Assembly (NCBI GenBank): GCA_002427505.1
Contig: DIRJ01000016.1
Location: 148,261 to 178,013 of the forward strand
From: Mageeibacillus sp. UBA5439
GTDB lineage: Bacteria > Bacillota > Clostridia > Saccharofermentanales > DTU023
Direction: 5' to 3'
DNA length: 29,753 nt
Shown here: in pieces, positions 15,148 to 22,703 of the stretch
How the letters are laid out: every line of letters starts with the position of its first letter
How positions within the stretch are numbered: position 1 is the first letter of the stretch
Notes under the pieces: model-generated
Told to the model about the DNA's origin: nothing
The model's input: only the letters and a program-made list of their open reading frames with translations
The model's database searches: none
Translations under genes and position numbers: made by a program

Positions 15148-15925
15148 GTAGCAGTTCCTCCTCTCTCTTGCCCAGATAAGCTTCAATGACTTCAGGGTGA
15201 TTCTGGACTTCCCCTGCAGTTCCCTTGGCGATTTCTTTGCCAAAGTTGATCACCACAATCTGATCGCAGATATTCATAACGAGATCCATGTGATGCTCGA
15301 TCAGAAGAACCGACAGTTTAAAATCCTCGCGAATGCTGCGAATTGTTTTCACCAGTTCATTGGTTTCATCCGGATTCATACCGGCTGCAGGTTCGTCGAG
15401 AAGCAGAAGCTTGGGTTGGAGCGCAACTGCCCGCGCAATTTCCAGGCGCCGCTGATCTCCATAGGGCAGGTTCATGGCAACTTCGTCACGTCTCTCATAG
15501 AGGCCCATGCGTTCAAGCAGCTCATTTACTTGCTGCCTGATCAGTTTTTCGCCTGATTTATAGTTTTTGTTGTGAATCAGGCTGTCCCAGATATTGTAGT
15601 CTGTATTCAGGTGGCAGGCTGTGTGCACATTTTCATAAACCGTCATTTCTTTAAACAGACGGATGTTTTGGAAAGTACGGGTAATGCCTGCTCTGGCTAT
15701 CTCGTATGAGGACTTGTTGGCCAGATTATCCCCGTCAAAAATTATTTCTCCGGATGTCGGTGCGTACACAGCTGTAATCATATTAAATACAGTTGTCTTA
15801 CCGGCACCGTTGGGTCCGATCAGACCATATATTTGGTTTTCCCAGATATGGAAAGTAAGATTATCAACGGCTGTAAGACCGCCGAATTTTTTGGTCAGAT
15901 TATTGATCTCTAAGACTTTTTTCAT
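15134..15925 (-). CDS. livG: amino-acid ABC transporter ATPase, LivG type
   Basis: This is the second ATPase subunit of the importer. The 263 residues include Walker A GPNGAGKTT (about 37-45), the LivG-type insertion with a long helical stretch before the signature, LPYGDQRRLEIARA as signature motif and LLLLDEPAAGMNP as Walker B. The helix after the H-loop (LIEHHMDLVMNICDQIVVIN) is typical of LivG. The ATG overlaps the livM stop (ATGA) and follows GGAGGTAAGCT. The stop lies 14 bases inside livF. The overlaps fit stoichiometric production of both ATPases. Confidence 0.93.
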   Translation of the reverse strand: MKKVLEINNLTKKFGGLTAVDNLTFHIWENQIYGLIGPNGAGKTTVFNMITAVYAPTSGEIIFDGDNLANKSSYEIARAGITRTFQNIRLFKEMTVYENVHTACHLNTDYNIWDSLIHNKNYKSGEKLIRQQVNELLERMGLYERRDEVAMNLPYGDQRRLEIARAVALQPKLLLLDEPAAGMNPDETNELVKTIRSIREDFKLSVLLIEHHMDLVMNICDQIVVINFGKEIAKGTAGEVQNHPEVIEAYLGKREEELLHVDA

Positions 15926-16815
15926 AGCTTACCTCCATTCCCGGGATCTTCTTTGGTGAAAATCTTATTGAAGAGCCGCCTGATCCAAACGATGAAAAAG
16001 AAATCTTTAAATTCCTTACCGCCGGCGATTCCTTTAGGACGAACAATAATCAGGATGACGACGGCAGCTCCATAGATGACCATTCTCCAGTCAGCGACAA
16101 AACGCAGCAGTTCAGGTAGCACAGTCAGCAGCAAAGCGCCGATCACTGAACCGGTAATGGAGCCAAGGCCGCCGATAATGGCCATAATCGTAAACTCAGT
16201 TGATTTGATCAGCTGAAAGTTCGTCGGCTTGATAAAGGTCATGTAGTGAGCATAGAGTGAGCCCCCGATACCGGCATAGATGGCACTGATGAAGAGGGAA
16301 AGCAGCTTGGTCTTGAAAACATCAATACCGATGGTGGCAGAGGCCAGTTCTTCTTCTCTGATGGCTTTAAAATTTCTGCCGTAACGGGAGTTCATCAGAC
16401 GTATCAGGAAAAAGATACCAATGATACACACAAGCCAGACAGAGATAAAATTAGAATTCTTCTCAATCCCGGAAAAGCCGCGGGCACCGCCTAAGGGTTC
16501 GATATTATCAAAAATCAGGCGGACAGACTCACCAAAGCCTAAAGTTGCAATCAGAAAGTAGTCGCCTTTCAGCTTGAGAGTCAGACGTCCCAGCAGCAAG
16601 CTGATAGCTCCCGCTACCAGTCCGGATGCAATCAAGGCAACGACAAAGGGCACTTTGAGGGTTACTGTCAGAATAGCTGAAGTGTAAGCTCCGATACACA
16701 TGAAACCGGCATGACCAAAGGAAAACAATCCGGTAAAGCCAGTCAAAAGACCAAGCCCCAGAACTACCATTAAGTTTATACCGGCGAGAGTTAGTACTTG
16801 CAGATAATATTCCAT
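15922..16815 (-). CDS. livM: amino-acid ABC transporter permease, LivM type
   Basis: This integral membrane subunit, paired with LivH, forms the import channel. The 297-residue product is almost entirely hydrophobic helices. It contains LTGFTGLFSFGHAGFMCIGAY near residues 24-44, a family hallmark, and the cytoplasmic EELASATIGIDVFKTKLLSLF loop that contacts the ATPases. GGLGSITGSVIGA occurs later. The charged tail ends KEDPGNGGKL. The ATG follows AGGGGGGTTAAAT. It lies 11 bases after livH and overlaps livG at its end. Confidence 0.92.
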   Translation of the reverse strand: MEYYLQVLTLAGINLMVVLGLGLLTGFTGLFSFGHAGFMCIGAYTSAILTVTLKVPFVVALIASGLVAGAISLLLGRLTLKLKGDYFLIATLGFGESVRLIFDNIEPLGGARGFSGIEKNSNFISVWLVCIIGIFFLIRLMNSRYGRNFKAIREEELASATIGIDVFKTKLLSLFISAIYAGIGGSLYAHYMTFIKPTNFQLIKSTEFTIMAIIGGLGSITGSVIGALLLTVLPELLRFVADWRMVIYGAAVVILIIVRPKGIAGGKEFKDFFFIVWIRRLFNKIFTKEDPGNGGKL

Positions 16816-16826
16816 ATTTAACCCCC

Positions 16827-17702
16827 CTAGGCCTTGTCTTCTGTATTCTTGCCCATCAGCCCGGTAGGTTTGAACACCAGGACTGCGATCAAGATAGCGA
16901 ATGTTGTCAAGTCCCGCAGCTGAGATCTCCAGGCAGCAACAAATGTTTCAATGATTCCTAGTAGAATTGAGCCGACAATAGCTCCGGGCAGACTGCCCAA
17001 ACCGCCAAAGACAGCAGCTACAAAGGCCTTGTTGGTGATGATACCGGCCTGGGCGTAGACGGTGTATCTGATGCCGAAGAAGACGCCGGCTATACCCGCC
17101 AGTGCGCCGCCCAAAGCAAAGACAATGGAAACTATTCTGTCGACATTGACGCCCATCAGCTGACTGGCCCGGGCATTATAGGTAGCAGCACGTACAGCAA
17201 TGCCGGTTCGGGTTTTGTTTAGGAAAAAAACCAGACCGACCAGGGCTACGGCTGCGATGATCAGCATAAAAATATCCATCTTACTGATACTGAGATTTCC
17301 CAGCTGAATGGTAGACTCAGCAAAAATAATCGGATAGGTCTTAAATTGTGGTCCGATAGTCGCTATGACCAGATTCTCCAGCAGAATGGACATGCCCATG
17401 GCGGAGATAATGAAATATAGAGTAGGTGCACTCCTTTTTCTTAAAGGTCGATAAGCGATGCGCTCTATCAGGACCGCTATCAGGGTTGCACCCAGCGTTG
17501 CAAGCAGCAGGGCGCCGCCAAAAGATACCTTAAGCAAAACAATTGCAAAATAGCCCATATAGGCTGACAGCATAATAACCCCTCCGTGAGCGAAGTTACT
17601 AAAGTTCATTATGCTGTAGACAAGCGAGTAACCTACAGCCATCAAGGCGTAAATACTACCGATTGAAACGCCGTTGATCAGCTGTTGCAGAAATTGATCC
17701 AT
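16827..17702 (-). CDS. livH: amino-acid ABC transporter permease, LivH type
   Basis: This is the partner permease of LivM. The 291 residues begin with the recognisable QLINGVSIGSIYALMAVGYS and MNFSNFAHGGVIMLSAY segments of LivH. They continue with AATYNARASQLMGVNVDRIV, the cytoplasmic coupling loop, and then KAFVAAVFGGLGSLPGAIVG. About eight membrane helices can be read from the hydrophobic runs. The ATG follows a weak AGGGGGACGT. The gap to livK carries a strong hairpin, so lower expression than livK is expected. Confidence 0.92.
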   Translation of the reverse strand: MDQFLQQLINGVSIGSIYALMAVGYSLVYSIMNFSNFAHGGVIMLSAYMGYFAIVLLKVSFGGALLLATLGATLIAVLIERIAYRPLRKRSAPTLYFIISAMGMSILLENLVIATIGPQFKTYPIIFAESTIQLGNLSISKMDIFMLIIAAVALVGLVFFLNKTRTGIAVRAATYNARASQLMGVNVDRIVSIVFALGGALAGIAGVFFGIRYTVYAQAGIITNKAFVAAVFGGLGSLPGAIVGSILLGIIETFVAAWRSQLRDLTTFAILIAVLVFKPTGLMGKNTEDKA

Positions 17703-17721
17703 AATACGTCCCCCTATTAAA

Positions 17722-17746
17722 GGAGAGGGGCAGAAGACCCCTCCCC
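17722..17746 (-). repeat. strong hairpin between livK and livH
   Basis: On the minus strand GGGGAGGGG pairs with CCCCTCTCC across a 7-base loop: nine pairs, one of them G-U, followed by TTTAATAG. It starts 28 bases after the livK stop. A stem-loop after the binding-protein gene is common in ABC importer operons. It partly ends transcription or protects the upstream message, which raises binding protein over permease. Confidence 0.6.
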
Positions 17747-17774
17747 TGAATCACAAATTATTTCTGGCTCTTAT

Positions 17775-18974
17775 CTAATTACTCATGTCAGCAGCATATT
17801 TCATGACGAACTTGTACTCTTCGCCTACGATAGTAATAATAGCTGCTTCTTTGCCAATGGGGTTATGATCTTCCGGAGATATATGGATTGTTCCTGTTAT
17901 TCCCTTGACTTCAATGTCGTTCAGAGCCTTGGCAATGGCCTCGGAACTGATCTTGCTTTCTGCAGCCGCTACCTTTTCGATAGCTGCTTTAGCTGTCACA
18001 AAGGCATCGTGGCCCATGAAGGTGTTAAGCTGAACCGGCTGTCCCGGATAAGTTTCCAGGAAATGATTGGTCAGCCCCTGAACGTCCGGGTCATCAAAGT
18101 CTACGTGGTTGACAATAAAGCTGCCCTGCAGATAGGCTCCGCCCATCTCCATCAACTGGTCGGATGTCCAGCCGTCACCACCGATAAAGATGGTTTTAAT
18201 GCCGATTTCATCAGCCTGTTGAGCTGTCAGCGAGACTTCCTTATAGAAGTAAGGCAGGAAGATACAGTCGGGTGCTTTTTCCTTAATTTTGGTCAGCTGC
18301 GGACGGAAGTCCACGTCACCGGTCTTAAAGGCTTCTTCTGCGACAATTTCACCACCGAGATCTTCAAAAGTCTTTTTGAAGTATTCGGCCATACCCTGTG
18401 AATATTCGTCCGAAATGTCGGATAGGATTGCTGCAGTTTTAAAGCCCTGCTCTTTGTAGGCAAAGGTTGCCGCTACACCGCCCTGATAGGGGTCGATGAA
18501 GCAAACACGGAAGTTATAGGGTTTCAGTACACCATTATCTACTGTTACTTTTTCGTTGGTGGCTACAGTTGCGATATCGGCAACTTTGCCTTTTTCCAGT
18601 ACAGAGGCAATCGGGATTGCCAGGCCTGAAGAGTTGGGGCCCAGGATGACCAGGACCTTGTCATTATTAACCAGGCGGTTAACTGCGTTTACAGCTTCTT
18701 CCGGGGTTCCTCTGGTATCATAGGGAATAAATTCAAGTTGTTTGCCGGCGATACCACCGTCTTTGTTAACATCGTCTATGAGCATTTGAATTGTGTCTCG
18801 TTCACAGATTCCAAAAACTGATTGGTCTCCTGTCAGTGAACCGATCCAGCCGATTTTAATTGTTTTTCCTGCTACGTTGCCTTGTTCCTTGTCGCTTGAA
18901 TCACAGGCAACAATCAAGGTCAGGCACATACTCATAATCAGGACTAGCAATGCAAGCTTCTTCAGCTTCTTCAT
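17775..18974 (-). CDS. livK: amino-acid ABC transporter substrate-binding lipoprotein, LivK type
   Basis: This extracellular receptor of the importer is tethered as a lipoprotein. The 399-residue product has a basic start, a hydrophobic segment and the lipobox LIVAC, with the lipidated cysteine at position 24. The mature part opens IKIGWIGSLTGDQSVFG, typical of the Leu/Ile/Val-binding type I fold, and contains LVILGPNSSGLAIPIASVLE and GFKTAAILSDISDEYSQG. The ATG at 18974 follows AAGGAGGAAAAATC. An upstream extension of 33 codons would precede the signal peptide and is rejected. The substrate cannot be read from sequence. Location between arcA and arcB points to arginine, ornithine or citrulline. 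Confidence 0.92.
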   Translation of the reverse strand: MKKLKKLALLVLIMSMCLTLIVACDSSDKEQGNVAGKTIKIGWIGSLTGDQSVFGICERDTIQMLIDDVNKDGGIAGKQLEFIPYDTRGTPEEAVNAVNRLVNNDKVLVILGPNSSGLAIPIASVLEKGKVADIATVATNEKVTVDNGVLKPYNFRVCFIDPYQGGVAATFAYKEQGFKTAAILSDISDEYSQGMAEYFKKTFEDLGGEIVAEEAFKTGDVDFRPQLTKIKEKAPDCIFLPYFYKEVSLTAQQADEIGIKTIFIGGDGWTSDQLMEMGGAYLQGSFIVNHVDFDDPDVQGLTNHFLETYPGQPVQLNTFMGHDAFVTAKAAIEKVAAAESKISSEAIAKALNDIEVKGITGTIHISPEDHNPIGKEAAIITIVGEEYKFVMKYAADMSN

Positions 18975-19064
18975 GATTTTTCCTCCTTTTTCTCCTCGGT
19001 GAATTTTTTTCATGAAAGACCCAACTATCCTTGCTTTCTCGCTGAGACTAACTTGAATGTATAA

Positions 19065-19093
19065 AGCATACAAATAATGCGGATTTATTGCAA
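19065..19093 (-). promoter_or_regulatory. candidate livK promoter
   Basis: The minus strand has TTGCAA (19088-19093), 17 bases and TATGCT (19065-19070). It lies just after the arcA terminator and about 90 bases before livK. The spacer is an imperfect palindrome, CAAATAAT-GCGG-ATTTATTG on the plus strand, which could be an operator. The -10 is only a fair match. Confidence 0.45.
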
Positions 19094-19130
19094 GATCTTT
19101 GGTCGAAAATGTTAGAAGGATATTTAATAT

Positions 19131-19157
19131 AAAAAGCGGGTAATTAGTTTTACCCGC
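19131..19157 (-). terminator. intrinsic terminator after arcA
   Basis: A perfect 8-bp stem GCGGGTAA/TTACCCGC with a six-base loop is followed on the minus strand by TTTTTATATT. It lies about 50 bases after the arcA stop and is the clearest terminator in the window. The plus-strand reading also ends in CTTTT, so it may work both ways. It separates arcA from the liv operon. Confidence 0.9.
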
Positions 19158-19205
19158 CTTTTATAAGAAATAACATACTATTTGTTATAAATAAGATATA
19201 GCTTT

Positions 19206-20423
19206 CTAAATATCATCCCTCCACAGGGGCATGGACATACAACGCGGACCGCCCCGGCCACGGGATAACTCGGAAGAAGCGATTTCATGCACTTTTATTC
19301 CCGCCTCGCGCAGGAGTCTGTTGGTAATGCGGTTGCGCTCGTAGACAATAACTTCACCCGGAGCAACAGCCAAGGTATTGGCGCCATCGCCCCACTGTTC
19401 ACGCCGGGCATCAATCATGCTGGCGCCTCCGCAGTAGATCAGTTCCACTTCCGGCAGCTCCAGAAGCTCTGACAGCGCTCTTTTTGCATCGCTGCCATAG
19501 GATTTGATCTGAGTATCGCCGGACAGATCCACAGTAATATCGAAAATTTCCAGAGTGGAAAGTATTTCCGGATGGATGGTAAAAACGTCGCGGTCAACCA
19601 TGGTGAAAACCGTATCGAGGTGCATGAAGGCGCGTTTACGCGGGATCATGAAGATAAGGGCATGCCTGATGGTATTGTCGGGATCACTGATAACCTTACG
19701 GGCGAGAAGTTCCGCCCCGGTAGCTTCAGTGCGCTCTGACACACCGATAAGAATAACTTTGTCCGAAAGAATAAGCACATCGCCGCCTTCAATGTGGGCG
19801 TTTTCATTCCTCTCATAATACCGGGGAGCTGCAGCGAAGGCCGGATGGTTGCTATGCAGATACTCGAGGATCATTGCTTCGCGTTTACGTGTCGTTGACC
19901 ACATGCAGTTTACAGCCACTCCATTAGCGATAACAGTCATGGCGTCCCGCATGAAATAAGCATTGGGAATAGGATCAAACCAAAACAAATCCGCGTAGTC
20001 ATTATCTGCCAAATGAAAGGTATTCATAGAAAACTCTTCACGCCGCAGTCCGGCAAAGACAGTCTCTGCCAGTTGATCCGTTTGGTATGACATCAGGTGT
20101 TCCAGCAAGTAAGGACAGCGTTTGCTGTAGACTTCAGCCTCGACTAAAAACTTTTTGAGAAAGTCTTCACGCCTTGCCGGCTCCTCCAGGAGCTCAGCCA
20201 GAAGATCTTTGAGGTAGACTACCTCCGTGCCGCAAGCACGAAAAACCTGAGCGAATTTATCGTGCTCTTCCGCTGCCAGCTCCGCATCCGGAATATCATC
20301 GAAAAGCAGGCCTTCCATATTCAATGGAGTAACATTTTCCAGCTCTTTGCCGGGCCGATGCAACAAAACACGTCGCAATGGGCCGATTTCAGAATACACG
20401 TGGACCCCAGGTGAAAAAGACAT
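19206..20423 (-). CDS. arcA: arginine deiminase
   Basis: ArcA hydrolyses arginine to citrulline and ammonia, the first step of the pathway encoded downstream. The 405-residue protein has normal length and the guanidino-modifying fold. FMRD lies in NAYFMRDAMTV, ENAHIEGGDVLIL carries the substrate-binding acidic residues, and the catalytic histidine motif is FMHLDTVFTM. The nucleophile is Cys395 in GRGGPRCMSMPL. I chose the ATG at 20423, which follows GAGGGGGGATGT; an in-frame start 16 codons earlier has a poor site and would add non-family residues. A candidate promoter lies at 20542-20570 and a terminator follows, so the gene is probably a single-gene transcript. Confidence 0.97.
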   Translation of the reverse strand: MSFSPGVHVYSEIGPLRRVLLHRPGKELENVTPLNMEGLLFDDIPDAELAAEEHDKFAQVFRACGTEVVYLKDLLAELLEEPARREDFLKKFLVEAEVYSKRCPYLLEHLMSYQTDQLAETVFAGLRREEFSMNTFHLADNDYADLFWFDPIPNAYFMRDAMTVIANGVAVNCMWSTTRKREAMILEYLHSNHPAFAAAPRYYERNENAHIEGGDVLILSDKVILIGVSERTEATGAELLARKVISDPDNTIRHALIFMIPRKRAFMHLDTVFTMVDRDVFTIHPEILSTLEIFDITVDLSGDTQIKSYGSDAKRALSELLELPEVELIYCGGASMIDARREQWGDGANTLAVAPGEVIVYERNRITNRLLREAGIKVHEIASSELSRGRGGPRCMSMPLWRDDI

Positions 20424-20460
20424 ACATCCCCCCTCATTTGTACAATTCATACTGAAACTC

Positions 20461-20482
20461 CCCGGTGACATCAGGCACCGGG
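20461..20482 (-). repeat. hairpin in the arcA leader
   Basis: Perfect CCCGGTG/CACCGGG arms enclose an 8-base loop between ntpD and arcA, about 40 bases before the arcA ATG. No T-run follows on either strand. It could be a leader element of arcA or a weak end of the V-ATPase transcript. Confidence 0.45.
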
Positions 20483-20541
20483 AAGCCGATTTGTTTCCGC
20501 TTCACTGATCCCACTCAATAAAGCCGGAAAATATTTTATAC

Positions 20542-20570
20542 ATTATTGCATAATTTAGGGACAGGGGCAA
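20542..20570 (-). promoter_or_regulatory. candidate arcA promoter
   Basis: The minus strand has TTGCCC (20565-20570), a 17-base spacer and AATAAT (20542-20547), preceded by TGC as an extended -10. A second -10-like TATAAA lies eight bases further on. The -10 region includes ATTAT-TGC-ATAAT, a small palindrome on the plus strand. The promoter sits just after the ntpD stop. Confidence 0.45.
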
Positions 20571-20578
20571 GATTGATT

Positions 20579-21271
20579 CTATATGCTCTGCGACCTGCGC
20601 TGCTCGCTCTGCACTTGCTTTTTCTTAATCTCGGCCTCCAGAATCAGGTCTTTAACCTTCATCAGGCGTGTCTGACTCTCACGTTCATGCTCTTCCATCT
20701 TCATGGTGATCGAGCGGATAGTATCCTGATGGTCCGGAATCATCACATATTCCAGTGAATTGACACGGCGGCGCGTGCGTTCAATTTCTGCAGCCATCAA
20801 AAGCGCCTTGTGCTCCAGTTCAGCCAGCTCCATCATGACCGGAAAGACATTGTAGAGAGCGTCCACCGCCTGATCCAGCTCTCCGGTTGCAGAGCTCAGG
20901 GCATAAGGAAGGTCCGTAGCCTTATCAGCCGGCTTATCCGCTGCCGGCATGTGGAAAGTCGGAGACCGCACTCCCATTGTATTTTCATCACCGACGATAA
21001 GTTCCAGCGGCGGCGCGTCAGTCATCAAAGCAGCTTCAACAACTTCCGAACCCATACTGGCTCTGGCCAGAACCATGTCGGCATTCGCCTGATTCAAAAG
21101 TTCTTCCATTTTTATGCGTAAATCCGCAACCTCACGTACCAGCTCCAGAAATTGGCGCATTAATTCATCGCGCTTATCTTTCATTAGCTTATGACCCCGG
21201 CGGGCTACCTGAAGCTGCTGCTTGAGCCGGAGCAATTCCATGCGATTCGGATTTACACGTTTAACTGCCAT
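20579..21271 (-). CDS. ntpD: V-type ATPase subunit D (central stalk)
   Basis: Subunit D is the coiled-coil rotor shaft inside the A3B3 head. The 230 residues begin with the family hallmark RVNPNRMELLRLKQQLQVAR and GHKLMKDKRDELMRQF. A long C-terminal helix with RRRVNSLEYVMIPD (about residues 165-178) follows. Both ends are heptad-rich, as expected for the shaft. The C-terminus, rich in Gln, Arg and Ser, is not unusual. It is the last gene of the nine-gene operon, 39 bases after ntpB, with AAAGGGGAAGCC as ribosome binding site. Confidence 0.96.
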   Translation of the reverse strand: MAVKRVNPNRMELLRLKQQLQVARRGHKLMKDKRDELMRQFLELVREVADLRIKMEELLNQANADMVLARASMGSEVVEAALMTDAPPLELIVGDENTMGVRSPTFHMPAADKPADKATDLPYALSSATGELDQAVDALYNVFPVMMELAELEHKALLMAAEIERTRRRVNSLEYVMIPDHQDTIRSITMKMEEHERESQTRLMKVKDLILEAEIKKKQVQSEQRRSQSI

Positions 21272-21310
21272 AGTGGCTTCCCCTTTGCTTAAGAAACACT
21301 AATTGCCGTT

Positions 21311-22687
21311 TTAGTCTTTTTCAATATAATACTGATCAATATATACCTGGTGAACACGTTTAAGTTCATTCTTGGGCAGCATGGACAGTAGCTCCCAGCC
21401 CAGATCCAGGGTTTCTTCGATGCTGCGGTTAGTCTCAAAGCCCTGCGACACATACTTGGCTTCGAAAGCTTCGGCAAAATCTGCATGAATGAGATCTACC
21501 TCGGACAAAGCCTCCTCACCCAGGATGACCTGGAGTTCGTGTGCATCCTTGCCTCGGGAATAAGAAGCGAAGAGCTGATTCATGACGTCTGCATGATCTT
21601 CTCTGGTCTTGCCCTGACCGATTCCCTTATCCTTCAGACGTGACAGTGAAGGCAGAACATTGATCGGCGGGTTGATACCTTTTCTATGCAGGTCGCGGGA
21701 GAGGATAATCTGTCCCTCAGTAATATATCCGGTCAGGTCAGGAATCGGGTGGGTGATATCTTCGTCCGGCATGGTTAAAATCGGAACCAGGGTAATCGAG
21801 CCTTTTTTGCCCTTGATCCGCCCGGCGCGCTCATACATGCTCGCCAGGTCGGTATAAAGATAACCGGGGTAACCGCGTCTGCCGGGCACCTCTTTGCGGG
21901 CAGCCGAAATTTCACGGAGTGCTTCAGCGTAATAAGTAATATCCGTCAGCAGAACCAGAACATGCATATCCAGATCGAAGGCCAGATATTCAGCTGCGGT
22001 CAGAGCCATACGGGGAGTCGATATACGCTCGATCGCCGGGTCATCGGCCAGATTCATAAACATGACAGCCCGGTCAATAGCACCGGTGCGGCGGAAATCG
22101 CGAATAAAGAAATCCGATTCTTCAAAAGTAATACCGATAGCTCCGAAGACTACAGCAAAGTTTTCTTCACTGTTAAGCACCTGGGCCTGACGCGCAATCT
22201 GAGCAGCCAGCTGAGCGTGCGGTAAGCCCGATGCTGAGAAAATCGGCAGTTTCTGGCCACGAACCAGTGTGTTTAAGCCGTCAATAGCCGAAACACCGGT
22301 TTGAATGAACTCGTTGGGATAGTCACGGGCAGCCGGGTTGATCGGGGTGCCGTTAATATCCCGCATGTCAACCGGGATAATGTCCGGACCGGCGTCAATC
22401 GGATCGCCCATACCATTAAAAACACGCCCCAGAATGTCAGGAGAAACAGCTAATTCCTGTCCACGTCCCAGAAAACGGACTTTGGCAGTTTCAATGTTGA
22501 TACCGATAGAACTTTCAAAGAGCTGAACCAGGGCATCCGTGCCGTCAATCTCCAAAACCTTGCACAGTCTGATCTGACCGTCAGGCAGTTCTATTTCACC
22601 GATTTCATCATACTTAACATTTTCGACACCGCGCACCATCATCAATGGACCCGCGATTTCTTCAATTGTGCGATATTCTCTTGCCAT
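21311..22687 (-). CDS. ntpB: V-type ATPase subunit B (non-catalytic head subunit)
   Basis: Subunit B alternates with A in the head and contributes residues to the interface site. The 458-residue product has SASGLPHAQLAAQIARQA where catalytic subunits carry a P-loop, so it lacks a nucleotide-binding lysine, as is typical. EEAGRI-type segments are replaced by MYERAGRIKGKKGSITLVPI, and PSLSRLKDKGIGQGKTREDH is present. The ATG at 22687 follows GGAGGACTGC. An eight-codon in-frame extension overlapping ntpA is rejected. It lies 16 bases after ntpA. Confidence 0.97.
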   Translation of the reverse strand: MAREYRTIEEIAGPLMMVRGVENVKYDEIGEIELPDGQIRLCKVLEIDGTDALVQLFESSIGINIETAKVRFLGRGQELAVSPDILGRVFNGMGDPIDAGPDIIPVDMRDINGTPINPAARDYPNEFIQTGVSAIDGLNTLVRGQKLPIFSASGLPHAQLAAQIARQAQVLNSEENFAVVFGAIGITFEESDFFIRDFRRTGAIDRAVMFMNLADDPAIERISTPRMALTAAEYLAFDLDMHVLVLLTDITYYAEALREISAARKEVPGRRGYPGYLYTDLASMYERAGRIKGKKGSITLVPILTMPDEDITHPIPDLTGYITEGQIILSRDLHRKGINPPINVLPSLSRLKDKGIGQGKTREDHADVMNQLFASYSRGKDAHELQVILGEEALSEVDLIHADFAEAFEAKYVSQGFETNRSIEETLDLGWELLSMLPKNELKRVHQVYIDQYYIEKD

Positions 22688-22703
22688 GCAGTCCTCCGCT
22701 AAT

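Noticed and set aside
17865..18401. 178-residue plus-strand frame antisense to livK
   Set aside because: It is the shadow of livK, which has a signal peptide, lipobox and family motifs. The antisense frame shows no recognisable domain or ribosome binding site.
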